Source of the DNA: Candidatus Gastranaerophilales bacterium
GTDB lineage: Bacteria > Cyanobacteriota > Vampirovibrionia > Gastranaerophilales > Gastranaerophilaceae
Assembly: GCA_944325605.1 (NCBI GenBank)
Contig: CALVAX010000009.1
Span: forward strand, 1 to 64,000
Direction: 5' to 3'
Length of the DNA: 64,000 bases
Positions 22,233-31,272 of the stretch are shown in pieces. Position numbers and translations under genes: made by a program. How positions within the stretch are numbered: position 1 is the stretch's first letter; each line of letters starts with the position of its first letter. The notes under the pieces were generated by a model. That model was given only the letters and a program-made list of their open reading frames with translations. It had not been told where the DNA came from and ran no database searches.

Positions 22233-24494
22233 ATGATTAAAAACTCCGAAAAATTCGGCCTTATTTTACTATTATGTTTAAGTTTAACCAATTTCACAGG
22301 CCGCCCTGCATTTGCAGACAATACTCTCAGTCAGGTAGATATCAAAAGAAATTCATCAGACGGACTTGAATTTACACTTTATACATCAAGCCCTTACGCT
22401 GACAATGTAGTTGTTACAAAAAAATCTGACAACAAATATGTCATTTTAATGCCGAACGTAAACAGCGCCTCCGGCAGCAAACCGGATTTTTCATCAGTAA
22501 AAGATATGGTTTCTGACGTGGATGTTCGTGCCGTTAACGACGGAACCGGCGGTTATACAAAAGTTACGGTTATTACAAACCGCCCTGTAGACATCAAAAC
22601 TAACACGGCCAAAAGTATGCCGGCAACTGAAGGCGAAAGAGAATACAGAGCTTTGATTGCTCAAAAAAGAACTCCTGTGCTGCAGCATGCTGTGTCACAG
22701 CCGGCTTCAAGCGCTCCGGCAAAACAATCCACAGGATTTAAACTTCCGGAAATTCAACCTACCAAAACAGCGGCAGATATTGTATCAACAGCCGCTGCAG
22801 CCACAAAATCACAAATAAAACCGAAATCTAAAGAACAGGCAGCTCAGCAGACAACCTCCAAAACCGTTTCTAAACCTGCGGCAAAACCGGCAGTTGAAAA
22901 GAAACAAGTTTCAACAAAGATTGCAAGTGCTCAACCGGCCAAAGATTCAAATATAAAACCGGTTTCCGTACAAAAAACAGAAACAGCCCCAATACAGGCT
23001 CAACCGGCTAAAACTTCTGCTGCCACTCCTGTTACAACGGATAATCTTAATAACATAAATAACTCAGTTTCTGACAAACCGATGCAAACCCAACAAACAG
23101 AACAAACCAAACCGCAAAATACTCAGGAAACAACAAATACTGAAACAAAAACAATTGCGACAGGCACTCCGGCTGTGTCAGAATTAATGCACAAAATATC
23201 AGCTAAATTACCCAAAAATCTTCCTGTTACATTAACAATGATTTTGGTTCCGCTGATTTGCCTGATGGCTTTGTTCAACCTTATAAGAAATTCCCTTTTG
23301 CGCTCGCAGGTGCTTAAGGCTTCCTTCCTGCAAAACATCGCAAACGGCAAAAAACCTGTCCAGAATTATGACAACATAATTAACAACGAAAACCTCAGCT
23401 GGCAGGAAAAATATCAGCAATACATGGATGTTTCAGGCGAAAAAGCGGAAACTTCGGCAAAAGCGGCAGAAGATGCCCAAGAAAAATACACTTTTATTAC
23501 AAAAGCCAAACAACAACAGCCGGCTCATGAAACCATTCAAAAACCAAGCACAAATGATGGAAACACCATTAAAAGCAAACCCGCCCCCAGAGCGGCTCAG
23601 TCTAAATATGTCAGAGAATCAAGACTTGAACGTTTGGAAAGAATGCTTCACGCTTCTCCGGACAAAGAAAAAACACAAATCGAAAACGATATTATTGAAA
23701 CAGAAAAGCTTACTCCGGCAGAATTAACAACAGATACAATACCGGAAGCAGCCAGCCCGCTTGCTGCCGAAGATAATACAATCCATGAAAATATGAAATC
23801 TGTCAAATTCAAAGCTTTTGAAGAAAAAGTTGCACTCGAAGAAACTCACCGTAATAAAAAAATAAAACACCGCAAAGTTCAAATAGAACTACCTAAAGAA
23901 GGGCCGCATGTAAATCTCGGATATTCACAACTCCATACAAACCCGAGATTATTCAAAAATGCAAACCTCAGCGTTTCTGATCTTATCGCAACCAGCAACA
24001 AGCTTTTGAATATTAAACCGGAATTCAAAGAAGATAAAAATGATTATGACGTAATCTCTGTTGATGAATATTTCAACATTATTGATGACGACAAATCAAA
24101 AGTTACAAGTTCTCTGTCTGACATTGTTGCAAACAGCCTTGCGAATATGAAAACTAATTCAATTAACACTGCAAAACCAAAGACAAATATCACAAATCCG
24201 ATTACAAAAACTAAAAATGAAACAAAAGCTGATTACTTAAGCGGACTTATAGTAAAATCAGGATTCAATATTGATGCCAACCGCGGATTTTATCTGGTTT
24301 CACTCGACGGGAAATCAGCTATTGTCGGCAGAATAGGTGAAGAAGTTTTTGTCCTGAAAAAATTCGACAGAAATATCAACCAGCCGCTGCAGGTAAGAAT
24401 GGACAACCCGAATGTTTATATGGTTAAAGCCGACAATTTCAAATCTCTTGTTGAAGTCGGAAAAGATAACATGGGTGTATTGATTGAATTATAA
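22233..24494 (+). CDS. Envelope protein with AMIN-like domain and internal TM helix
   Basis: 753 residues. Signal peptide with cleavage after PAFA (about residue 29); AMIN-like beta domain (about 32-130, VDIKRNSSDGLEFTLYTSS, VTVITNRPVDIKT); a 200-residue Pro/Ala/Thr/Gln/Lys low-complexity linker; a TM helix at about 345-367 (TMILVPLICLMALFNLI); then a long polar region with coiled coil and a compact C-terminal beta domain (about 690-753, GFYLVSLDGKSAIVGRIGEE). AMIN domains bind peptidoglycan or secretin complexes. The C-terminal half would be cytoplasmic if the TM helix spans once. Function unknown; it may link cell wall and an inner-membrane complex. Followed by its own terminator. Confidence 0.75.
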   Translation: MIKNSEKFGLILLLCLSLTNFTGRPAFADNTLSQVDIKRNSSDGLEFTLYTSSPYADNVVVTKKSDNKYVILMPNVNSASGSKPDFSSVKDMVSDVDVRAVNDGTGGYTKVTVITNRPVDIKTNTAKSMPATEGEREYRALIAQKRTPVLQHAVSQPASSAPAKQSTGFKLPEIQPTKTAADIVSTAAAATKSQIKPKSKEQAAQQTTSKTVSKPAAKPAVEKKQVSTKIASAQPAKDSNIKPVSVQKTETAPIQAQPAKTSAATPVTTDNLNNINNSVSDKPMQTQQTEQTKPQNTQETTNTETKTIATGTPAVSELMHKISAKLPKNLPVTLTMILVPLICLMALFNLIRNSLLRSQVLKASFLQNIANGKKPVQNYDNIINNENLSWQEKYQQYMDVSGEKAETSAKAAEDAQEKYTFITKAKQQQPAHETIQKPSTNDGNTIKSKPAPRAAQSKYVRESRLERLERMLHASPDKEKTQIENDIIETEKLTPAELTTDTIPEAASPLAAEDNTIHENMKSVKFKAFEEKVALEETHRNKKIKHRKVQIELPKEGPHVNLGYSQLHTNPRLFKNANLSVSDLIATSNKLLNIKPEFKEDKNDYDVISVDEYFNIIDDDKSKVTSSLSDIVANSLANMKTNSINTAKPKTNITNPITKTKNETKADYLSGLIVKSGFNIDANRGFYLVSLDGKSAIVGRIGEEVFVLKKFDRNINQPLQVRMDNPNVYMVKADNFKSLVEVGKDNMGVLIEL

Positions 24495-24502
24495 GACTTT
24501 CG

Positions 24503-24533
24503 GAGCCTTAATTAAATAAGGCTCCATTTTTTA
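24503..24533 (+). terminator. Rho-independent terminator
   Basis: GGAGCCTTA (24503-24511) pairs with TAAGGCTCC (24518-24526), followed by ATTTTTT. Ends the AMIN-domain gene. Confidence 0.85.
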
Positions 24534-24555
24534 ATTTGAGGATAAGGGAGAGAAA

Positions 24556-25725
24556 ATGTTTAAAACAGTAAAATTACTGTTTGCCGTAATAATTTTAGCT
24601 GTGCTTGCCTGCGGATGCACACCAAAAGATTCAAAAACTCATCTGCAATTTTCAAGCTGGGGGTCAAAATCTGAAATTGATATTTTAAAACCGGTGCTTG
24701 CAGAGTTTGAAAATGAAAATCCGGATATAAAAATTGATTTTATGCATATTCCGCAGAATTATTTTCAGAAACTTCATCTGCTTTTTGCCTCAAACACTCC
24801 GCCGGACGTTGTTTTTATAAACAACCTTTATCTGCCTGTTTATGCGGACGCCGGAAAGCTTGAAGATTTGACAAATTACGGGCTGATTGACGGGAATTTT
24901 TATCCAAAAGCCGTCGAGGCTCTCAGCAGAAACGGGGAAATTTATGCGGTGCCGAGAGATATTTCAAACCTTGTTATTTTCTACAACAAAGATATTTTTG
25001 ACGAAAAACACCTTTCTTATCCTGATAAAAACACAACTTTTGAAGAATTTCTGACACTTGCAAGAAAAACAACAGACCTGGATAAAGGGATTTTCGGAAT
25101 TAGTTTTGAAGAAGATCCGCTGTTTTATCTTCCGTATTTGATGAGCGAAGGAGGCGGTCTGCTTTCGGACGACGGCAGGGTTGAAATTCTTAACACGGAA
25201 GAGAGCCGGAGAGGCATAAAATTTTATGCGGATTTGAGAAACAAATACCACACTGCCCCGAAACAATCTGAAAGCGCAAGTGCAACAATGGCTCAAATGT
25301 TTTTGCAGGGAAAACTTGCGATGCTTCTATCAGGCAGATGGCTTGTTCCGAAATTCAGAGAAAGCGCTGATTTTGACTGGGATGTTGCACCTTTTCCAAA
25401 AGGAACTGAAGGCAGTATTGTGCCGCTTGACGCCTCGGGCTGGGCAATTTCAAAAGACTCAAAACATAAAGCAGAAGCCGCAAGATTAATCAAATATCTT
25501 TCTTCAAAAGAAAGTCTTGAAAAATTTGCCTTAAGCGGGCTTGTCGTTCCGGCTCGAGAAGACGCCGCAAAATCCAGAAACTTCTTAGACGGAAAACGAC
25601 CTTACAACGCACAAATTTTTCTGGAAGTTGCACGCACCTCAAAACCCACACCTGTCAGCCGGAATTACAACGAAATTCTTGACCGAACCAAACAGATGTT
25701 AGAACCGGTATTCAACAAAAAATAA
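24556..25725 (+). CDS. Solute-binding lipoprotein, sugar ABC transporter type (family 1)
   Basis: 389 residues. Lipoprotein signal with a Cys at the end of the hydrophobic segment (AVLACGC), followed by the family 1 substrate-binding fold: LQFSSWGSKSEIDILKPVL, IPQNYFQKLHLLFASNTPPDVVF, YAVPRDISNLVIFYNKDIF, and the C-lobe MFLQGKLAMLLSGRW and PLDASGWAISKDSKHKAEA. These match MalE/UgpB-like carbohydrate-binding proteins. No permease or ATPase gene is next to it, so it may serve a transporter encoded elsewhere. Start with AGGGAG upstream. It ends 3 bp from the convergent XRE gene. Confidence 0.9.
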   Translation: MFKTVKLLFAVIILAVLACGCTPKDSKTHLQFSSWGSKSEIDILKPVLAEFENENPDIKIDFMHIPQNYFQKLHLLFASNTPPDVVFINNLYLPVYADAGKLEDLTNYGLIDGNFYPKAVEALSRNGEIYAVPRDISNLVIFYNKDIFDEKHLSYPDKNTTFEEFLTLARKTTDLDKGIFGISFEEDPLFYLPYLMSEGGGLLSDDGRVEILNTEESRRGIKFYADLRNKYHTAPKQSESASATMAQMFLQGKLAMLLSGRWLVPKFRESADFDWDVAPFPKGTEGSIVPLDASGWAISKDSKHKAEAARLIKYLSSKESLEKFALSGLVVPAREDAAKSRNFLDGKRPYNAQIFLEVARTSKPTPVSRNYNEILDRTKQMLEPVFNKK

Positions 25726-25727
25726 AA

Positions 25728-25961
25728 TCAGTTATTAAATTTTTTCCGGTCATAAAGTTTATCAAAATCAATATCAAGAACATCCATAATAGCTGCGATT
25801 ACCGTAAGGGAAGTATTTGTTTCGCCTCTTTCAATTTTTCCTATATGCTGCCCGAACCCTAATCCGACTTTTTCAGCCAGCCCTTCCTGTGAATAGCCGG
25901 CTCTGTTCCGCTCTGCTTTTAAGTTTCTGCCAAACTCTATCAATATTTCTTTTTTGTTCAT
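25728..25961 (-). CDS. XRE-family regulator divergent from second pseudopilin
   Basis: 77 residues with a textbook Cro/CI HTH: LIEFGRNLKAERNRAGYSQEG, LAEKVGLGFGQHIGKIERGE and TNTSLTVIAAIMDVLDID. TAATAT (25973-25968) ends 6 nt before the ATG, so a leaderless mRNA is likely. An inverted repeat ACAATT-gaca-AATTGT overlaps both this promoter and the -35 of the pseudopilin. It probably represses itself and the pseudopilin gene. Confidence 0.85.
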   Translation of the reverse strand: MNKKEILIEFGRNLKAERNRAGYSQEGLAEKVGLGFGQHIGKIERGETNTSLTVIAAIMDVLDIDFDKLYDRKKFNN

Positions 25962-25974
25962 TGTAACATATTAG

Positions 25975-26007
25975 ACAATTGACAAATTGTATTCTACACT
26001 TTATAAT
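25975..26007 (+). promoter_or_regulatory. Consensus promoter with overlapping operator for pseudopilin 2
   Basis: TTGACA (25979-25984), 17-nt spacer, TATAAT (26002-26007): a perfect sigma-70 match. The inverted repeat ACAATT (25975-25980) / AATTGT (25985-25990) covers the -35 box, as expected for a repressor site. A perfect promoter of this kind would be strong unless repressed. Confidence 0.8.
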
Positions 26008-26067
26008 ACTTTATATACATCTTATTTAATGTATTTACACACTTTTATATTGTTGAGGAATTGTTGT

Positions 26068-26721
26068 ATGAACAGAGGTTTTACACTGGCAGAAGTACTT
26101 ATAACTATTGGAATTATCGGAATAGTTGCAGCTATGACTTTTCCGATACTTATTAAAAAGCACAGAAAAACAGTAATTGAAACCTCTTTAAAAAGATTTT
26201 ATACAGTGACAAATCAGGCAGTCTTACTTTCCACAGCAGATAACGGAGAAATCCAATACTGGGAATTTGCGGCTGCAGATACGCCTGAAGAGGTTGAGAA
26301 GTTTTACAACAAATACTTTAATAAATACCTTAAAACTCACAATGCTGGAATCGACGATTTTAAAGACGGCACCACAAGATTCGCAGTATATTTTCCGGAT
26401 GGCTCCGGCGCAAAAATTGAATACTTAGGACACGACTGGCTGTATTGCATTAACGCAGGATATCTTGATGAATGGGATAAATACCACGGCTCCAACTGTT
26501 TTAAATTCGGTTTTTATCCGGAATGGGGCACAGATCAGGAGCACCTTATTTCAACATACGTCAACAAAGGAATCGAGCCTTATATAAATTCCTCCAAATT
26601 GACTGAAGACGGCAATCGCGTTGAAACAACACCCGAAGATTTATACTCTCAGAAATGGTACGCCAAAGCAATTCAACTAAACAACTGGACAATCCCTGAT
26701 GATTATCCGGTAAAATACTAA
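26068..26721 (+). CDS. Type IV/type II secretion pseudopilin
   Basis: About 217 residues. Start at ATG 26068 with GAGGAA 8 nt upstream, giving the prepilin leader MNRGFTLAEVLITIG (Gly before the cleaved bond, Phe1, Glu5) and hydrophobic helix IIGIVAAMTFPILI. The globular part includes IQYWEFAAADTPEEVEKFY, FAVYFPDGSGAKI, CINAGYLDEW and ends NNWTIPDDYPVKY. The W-x-I-P-D-DYP end is shared with the first pseudopilin (WEIKSDYPW), so both belong to one family. Regulated by the divergent XRE gene. rsmI follows 26 bp later, from its own -10. Confidence 0.9.
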   Translation: MNRGFTLAEVLITIGIIGIVAAMTFPILIKKHRKTVIETSLKRFYTVTNQAVLLSTADNGEIQYWEFAAADTPEEVEKFYNKYFNKYLKTHNAGIDDFKDGTTRFAVYFPDGSGAKIEYLGHDWLYCINAGYLDEWDKYHGSNCFKFGFYPEWGTDQEHLISTYVNKGIEPYINSSKLTEDGNRVETTPEDLYSQKWYAKAIQLNNWTIPDDYPVKY

Positions 26722-26747
26722 ACATTTTTTCATGCTACAATCAGGGT

Positions 26748-27560
26748 ATGAAAGAATACGATTTTTACATAGTTCCGACGCCTATCGGGAACCTCGGCGA
26801 TATAACTTTAAGAGCAATTGAAGTTTTGAAAACAGTTGATTTGATTGCATGCGAGGATATGCGGGTTACGCAGAAACTTCTCAATCACTACAACATAAAA
26901 ACAAAATGCATTTCTTACCACAAATTCAACGAGAAAGAACGGGTTAAATTTTTTGTGGAAGAATTAAAATCGGGCAAAAAAATTGCGCTTGTGTCAGATG
27001 CCGGCACGCCTCTATTTTGCGATCCCGGGGCTGTTCTGGTGGAAGAATTACGGAAAGAAAATTTTTCAATAACAGCTCTTGCAGGAGCCAATGCAGTTGC
27101 AACTTTTCTGTCACAGAATGCAAGAGAAGGCGAAGATTTTTATTTCGCAGGATTTTTACCAAAATCAGATTCGCAGATTGAAACGATTTTAAAAAAATAC
27201 AAAGATACAAATATTGTTTTCTATGAAAGCCCGAACAGGCTTCTTACAACTCTTGAAATTATAAAAAACATACGGAACAATCCGAAAGTTTCAATCGGAC
27301 GCGAACTTACAAAAATATTTGAAGAAGTAATCTCCGGCAGTGCTGACAGTCTTTTAAACCATTTTGCAGAAAACCCGCTGAAGGGCGAAATTGTCGGAAT
27401 GGTTTATGCACAAAACACAAAACATGACATTTCTGATTTAGATGAAAAAATCGAAAAATTAAAAAAGAAAAATTTTGGCGCAAAAGATATTTCAATAATC
27501 TTATCAGAGCTTTATGATATAAGCAAAAACGAAGTCTACAAGCGAGTTCTCGACTTATAA
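26748..27560 (+). CDS. rsmI: 16S rRNA 2'-O-methyltransferase RsmI
   Basis: 270 residues. SAM-dependent tetrapyrrole-methylase fold: FYIVPTPIGNLGDITLRAIEVL, IACEDMRVTQKLLNHYNIK, ISYHKFNEKER, KKIALVSDAGTPLFCDPG, and FYESPNRLLTTLEII with IGRELTKIFEEVISG. It methylates C1402 of 16S rRNA. Two family positions are unusual: the loop is TPLFCDPG where most have TPLISDPG, and ITALAGANAV replaces the usual Gly-Pro-Ser. TACAAT (26736-26741) ends 6 nt before the ATG, so it is probably leaderless. The C-terminal 40 residues are Lys-rich. Confidence 0.95.
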   Translation: MKEYDFYIVPTPIGNLGDITLRAIEVLKTVDLIACEDMRVTQKLLNHYNIKTKCISYHKFNEKERVKFFVEELKSGKKIALVSDAGTPLFCDPGAVLVEELRKENFSITALAGANAVATFLSQNAREGEDFYFAGFLPKSDSQIETILKKYKDTNIVFYESPNRLLTTLEIIKNIRNNPKVSIGRELTKIFEEVISGSADSLLNHFAENPLKGEIVGMVYAQNTKHDISDLDEKIEKLKKKNFGAKDISIILSELYDISKNEVYKRVLDL

Positions 27561-27654
27561 ACAAATGTTTCGTATCTTAACATTAAATTTTTCACTTTTA
27601 TAAGTTTATGATATAATATTTTTATATTAGAGAAGATTTGAGGATCCTGATTTT

Positions 27655-29994
27655 TTGAAATCAAAAAATATCATATATATATTAATCATATCATTATCAT
27701 TAATGACATTGTATCCGTTATCAAGCTTGGGAGCAGACAGTTTATGGGATTATAATACGATGGATACAACCGGAAGCGACATGGCAGAAAATTTTGTTTA
27801 CGACCAGCCTGCCGCGCAAAATGTGCCGTCTGATGTTCCGGCTGAAACAAAAAAGACTAAAAAATTTAACTTTGGTTTTAAAAGGGACAAGAAATCAGAA
27901 GATTTAATACCTGAACAAAAAACAAAAAAAGAAAAGAAACAAAAGGTAAAAAAAGAAAATCCGGAAAAATCTGCAGAACAAAATACGGAAAAAGATACTG
28001 AAAAGAAAGGCTTTTTTGACTTTTTAAAACACAAAAAAAACAAAGATAATATCCAAACAGAAAAACAACAACAATCCGCTCCTGCAGAAGAAGCCGAACA
28101 GCCGATTTCATTGCCTGAGTCAGATTCCGGACAGCAATCGCCCCAGAATTCACCAAACCTCAATTACGGATACAGCCAGTTTGAAGAAAATGAAACTCCG
28201 GCAGTCTCAAGAGCCTCATCCAGAAGCGAAAAATACATCAAAGACATTGAAATCCACGGTACAAACGTAATATCACCCGATGTAATTTTAAGCAGTTTAA
28301 AACAAAAAAAAGGTGAAATATACAGCCGTGATATTGTACAGGAAGACTTAAGAAATATTTACCAGATGGGATATTTCAGCGAAAAAATGCGCGCAATTCC
28401 CGTAAATAATCCGGACGGAACAATCACGCTTAAGATTATCTTGGAAGAAAATGCTCCTGTCACAGACTTCACAATTGAAGGCAACACCGTCGTTTCCAAT
28501 GAAGAAATTCTTTCATACCTTATTGATATGAAAGGCAAACCGCAGAACATAGCGAAATTAAATGAAGCAATAGAAAAAATTCAGATGTGCTATGCTTCAA
28601 AAGGCTATATCCTGGCAAGAATAGATTCCGTCACCGATGATCCGGACGGAACAATAAATATAAGCATAAAAGAAGGTACTATAAACCGTATTTTGATAGC
28701 CGGCAATGAAAAAACCAAAGATTTTGTAATCGAAAGAAACGTTTTATCAGAACCCGGTATGGTTTATAATGAAAATCTTCTGAAGGAAGATATTGTAAGA
28801 CTTTATGCCTCACAGGCATTCAAGGATGTAACAAGAGAAATCACACCCTGCGCAGACGAGCCTGACGCTTATGACATTACAATCAATGTACAGGAACAGA
28901 GAACGGCAAACATCTCAATCGGCGGCGGTCTTGATACCGTAACCGGTGTATTCGGGTCGCTCGGTATTGCAGATAACAACTTCCGAGGAAGAAACCAGAG
29001 AGTTTCATTGAACGGCCTTGTCGGTTCCGGTGTAATCCTGAATGATGCTTCTATTATGAGAAGAATGAATTTGCAGGTAGAATTGAGCTTCTTTGAACCA
29101 TATTTCTTCAACGCCGACACATCATTGATGAGCAAATTATTCTTCAGAGATTTCGGAAGTTATCAGGTTCCGCTAGCCATAGAACAAAGATTCGGCGGCG
29201 AAGTAACCGTTGCCCACAGAATGAAACGCAACAAACACTTAACCTCAACTTTTTCTCTCGGAGTTGAAAATATTGATGTAAAAGAAGGCGACTTCAACAA
29301 AATTGCAAGTCTTTACCAGAGATATAACATTCCGATTGAAGAACGTGCAAAGCAGCTTGACGGCGGATTGTTTATGTCATTGAGTCCGGCCTTAATCTTT
29401 GACACAAGAGAAGGCGGAACCGTCACAAGAAAAGGAACAATTGCAAGCTTAAGGTTTGACGAAGAAATCGGTCTGCTTGATTTTGGCAAAACTCACGGTA
29501 AATTAACAGGGTCATTCAAACACTACATACCGGTCGGCAAAAAATCATCATTGTCATTTACAGTTAAAGGCGGCGGCAAAATTCACGGGGATGACATGCC
29601 TGAAGTTATGATGTACAGATTAGGCGGCCCTTATACAATCAGAGGTTTCAAAATGAGCGGTGTCGGTACAGGCGATGCATTCATTATGGGATCTGCAGAA
29701 TTTGCAACCCCCATACCGTTTCTTGACAGAACACGTCTTGCAAGAAAGATTAATTTCCTGAATAATATCAGATTTACAGTCTGGGCTGACGCAGGTAAAA
29801 TATTCAACCCGACAGTTACAAATACAATTTACGACAGACCGCTTGAAGCGGTTACTGCAGGTGTCGGCTTGAAACTTTATATTCCGGGCATGGGCCCGTT
29901 ATCAATTGATTACGGTATTCCGTTCACCAATCCGGGAGAAAACGGAAATCCGAACGGATACTTTACTTTTGGTGTAGGTGATTTAATATATTAG
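27655..29994 (+). CDS. bamA: Outer-membrane assembly factor BamA/Omp85
   Basis: 779 residues. TTG start with GAGGA 11 nt upstream. N-terminal signal/hydrophobic segment (about 8-27), an unusual Lys/Glu-rich linker (about 55-195, e.g. KKEKKQKVKKENPEKS), then three POTRA domains (about 195-270, 270-345, 345-425; e.g. VTDFTIEGNTVVSNEEILSY, INRILIAGNEKTKDFVIER) and a 16-strand-type barrel with the conserved LGGPYTIRGF. Three POTRA domains is the cyanobacterial Omp85 count; proteobacterial BamA has five. It folds outer-membrane proteins. It is followed 20 bp later by the Skp-like gene. Confidence 0.95.
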   Translation: MKSKNIIYILIISLSLMTLYPLSSLGADSLWDYNTMDTTGSDMAENFVYDQPAAQNVPSDVPAETKKTKKFNFGFKRDKKSEDLIPEQKTKKEKKQKVKKENPEKSAEQNTEKDTEKKGFFDFLKHKKNKDNIQTEKQQQSAPAEEAEQPISLPESDSGQQSPQNSPNLNYGYSQFEENETPAVSRASSRSEKYIKDIEIHGTNVISPDVILSSLKQKKGEIYSRDIVQEDLRNIYQMGYFSEKMRAIPVNNPDGTITLKIILEENAPVTDFTIEGNTVVSNEEILSYLIDMKGKPQNIAKLNEAIEKIQMCYASKGYILARIDSVTDDPDGTINISIKEGTINRILIAGNEKTKDFVIERNVLSEPGMVYNENLLKEDIVRLYASQAFKDVTREITPCADEPDAYDITINVQEQRTANISIGGGLDTVTGVFGSLGIADNNFRGRNQRVSLNGLVGSGVILNDASIMRRMNLQVELSFFEPYFFNADTSLMSKLFFRDFGSYQVPLAIEQRFGGEVTVAHRMKRNKHLTSTFSLGVENIDVKEGDFNKIASLYQRYNIPIEERAKQLDGGLFMSLSPALIFDTREGGTVTRKGTIASLRFDEEIGLLDFGKTHGKLTGSFKHYIPVGKKSSLSFTVKGGGKIHGDDMPEVMMYRLGGPYTIRGFKMSGVGTGDAFIMGSAEFATPIPFLDRTRLARKINFLNNIRFTVWADAGKIFNPTVTNTIYDRPLEAVTAGVGLKLYIPGMGPLSIDYGIPFTNPGENGNPNGYFTFGVGDLIY

Positions 29995-30014
29995 AAAAGA
30001 CATAAGGAGGTAAT

Positions 30015-30464
30015 ATGAAAAAAACTTTAGCGATAACAGCACTGGCACTGGCAATGTGCGGTTTTTGCAGCAAAGCAATGGCAGGCGGCGTAGGTTATAT
30101 TGATTATCAAAAAGTTCAGGCTAATTATTCCTATGCTCAATCCGCAGTAAAAGAACTTGATGCCAAAAGACTTGAACTTCAACAGTATATGGTAGACAAA
30201 GAAAAACAATACAAAGCTCTTGATACACCTTTGAAAAAACAGAACTTTGAAGATGCAACAGCCAGAGAATTCAATGCAAAACAGGAAGCATTGATGAAAC
30301 TTCAGGCACAAAAAGGTGAACAGATTTACAACAAAATTCAGGCAGCCGCAAAACAGGTTCTTGTTGAGCAGAAACTTGATGCTGTTTTAGACACAAATGC
30401 TGTATTCATCGGCGGTGTAGACATTACAGACCTTGTAATCCAGAAGCTTAAAACAATGCCGTAA
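30015..30464 (+). CDS. skp: OmpH/Skp-family periplasmic chaperone
   Basis: 149 residues. Signal peptide cleaved after KAMA (about 23), then GVGYIDYQKVQANYSYAQSA and long helices (LDAKRLELQQYMVDKEKQYKA, AREFNAKQEALMKLQAQKG), ending LDAVLDTNAVFIGGVDITD. This is the OmpH/HlpA plan: two tentacle helices and a trimerising beta core. It would hold unfolded outer-membrane proteins for BamA, which is the gene before it. RBS AAGGAGG. Part of the bamA-skp-udp run. Confidence 0.93.
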   Translation: MKKTLAITALALAMCGFCSKAMAGGVGYIDYQKVQANYSYAQSAVKELDAKRLELQQYMVDKEKQYKALDTPLKKQNFEDATAREFNAKQEALMKLQAQKGEQIYNKIQAAAKQVLVEQKLDAVLDTNAVFIGGVDITDLVIQKLKTMP

Positions 30465-30492
30465 TCATCTATATATTTGAAAGGATTTTAAA

Positions 30493-31269
30493 ATGAAATA
30501 TTCACAAAACGGCGAACAATACCATATAGGCTTGAAAGAAGGCGACGCCGGAAAATATGTAATTTTACCCGGCGACCCGAAACGATGCAAAAAGATTGCA
30601 GAATATTTTGATAACGCTGAACTTATTGCAGACAGGCGCGAATACACAACCTATACAGGATACCTGAACGGCGAAAAAGTAACAGTAACATCAACCGGTA
30701 TAGGCGGGCCTTCAGCGTCTATCGCCTTAGAGGAACTTGTGAAAATCGGCGCAGAAAAATTCATCCGTGTCGGAACCTGCGGCGGCATTGATATCAACGT
30801 AAAAGGCGGAGATATTGTAGTTGCAACAGGAGCCGTCAGAATGGAAGGGACATCCAAAGAATATGCGCCGATAGAATTTCCGGCAGTTGCGGATTTGGAT
30901 ATAACCAATGCGCTCGTTGAAGCATGCAAAAAATTAAATAATCCGTTCCATACCGGAATAGTTCAATGTAAAGATTCTTTCTACGGACAGCACAGCCCTG
31001 AAAAATCTCCCGTCAGTTATGACTTGATTAACAAATGGGAAGCATGGAAACGGTTGGGCTGCAAAGCTTCCGAAATGGAATCTGCAGCACTGTTTGTGGT
31101 CGGAAGTGCTTTGAATGTTAAGGTAGGATCTGTATTTCTGACAGTAGCAAATCAGGAAAGAGAAAAGCTGAATCTGGATAATCCTGTAATACATGACACA
31201 GACAAAGCAATAAAAACCGCAATTGAAGCATTAAAAATTCTAATCGAAAAAGATAAAAATCAGGAGTAA
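30493..31269 (+). CDS. udp: Uridine phosphorylase
   Basis: 258 residues of the nucleoside phosphorylase NP-I family: [20 protein letters not shown] (phosphate loop G-D-P-x-R), [38 protein letters not shown], and [16 protein letters not shown] with the ribose-binding M-E. Homohexameric enzyme converting uridine and phosphate to uracil and ribose-1-phosphate. Start has AAAGGATTTT upstream. It ends 3 bp before the FlhA C-domain gene, whose Shine-Dalgarno lies within its last codons, so the two are translationally coupled although functionally unrelated. Confidence 0.93.
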   Translation: MKYSQNGEQYHIGLKEGDAGKYVILPGDPKRCKKIAEYFDNAELIADRREYTTYTGYLNGEKVTVTSTGIGGPSASIALEELVKIGAEKFIRVGTCGGIDINVKGGDIVVATGAVRMEGTSKEYAPIEFPAVADLDITNALVEACKKLNNPFHTGIVQCKDSFYGQHSPEKSPVSYDLINKWEAWKRLGCKASEMESAALFVVGSALNVKVGSVFLTVANQEREKLNLDNPVIHDTDKAIKTAIEALKILIEKDKNQE

Positions 31270-31272
31270 AAA

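Noticed and set aside
27798-28163. 121-codon antisense frame rich in Phe/Cys/Ser
   Set aside because: Reverse reading of the Lys/Glu-rich BamA linker.
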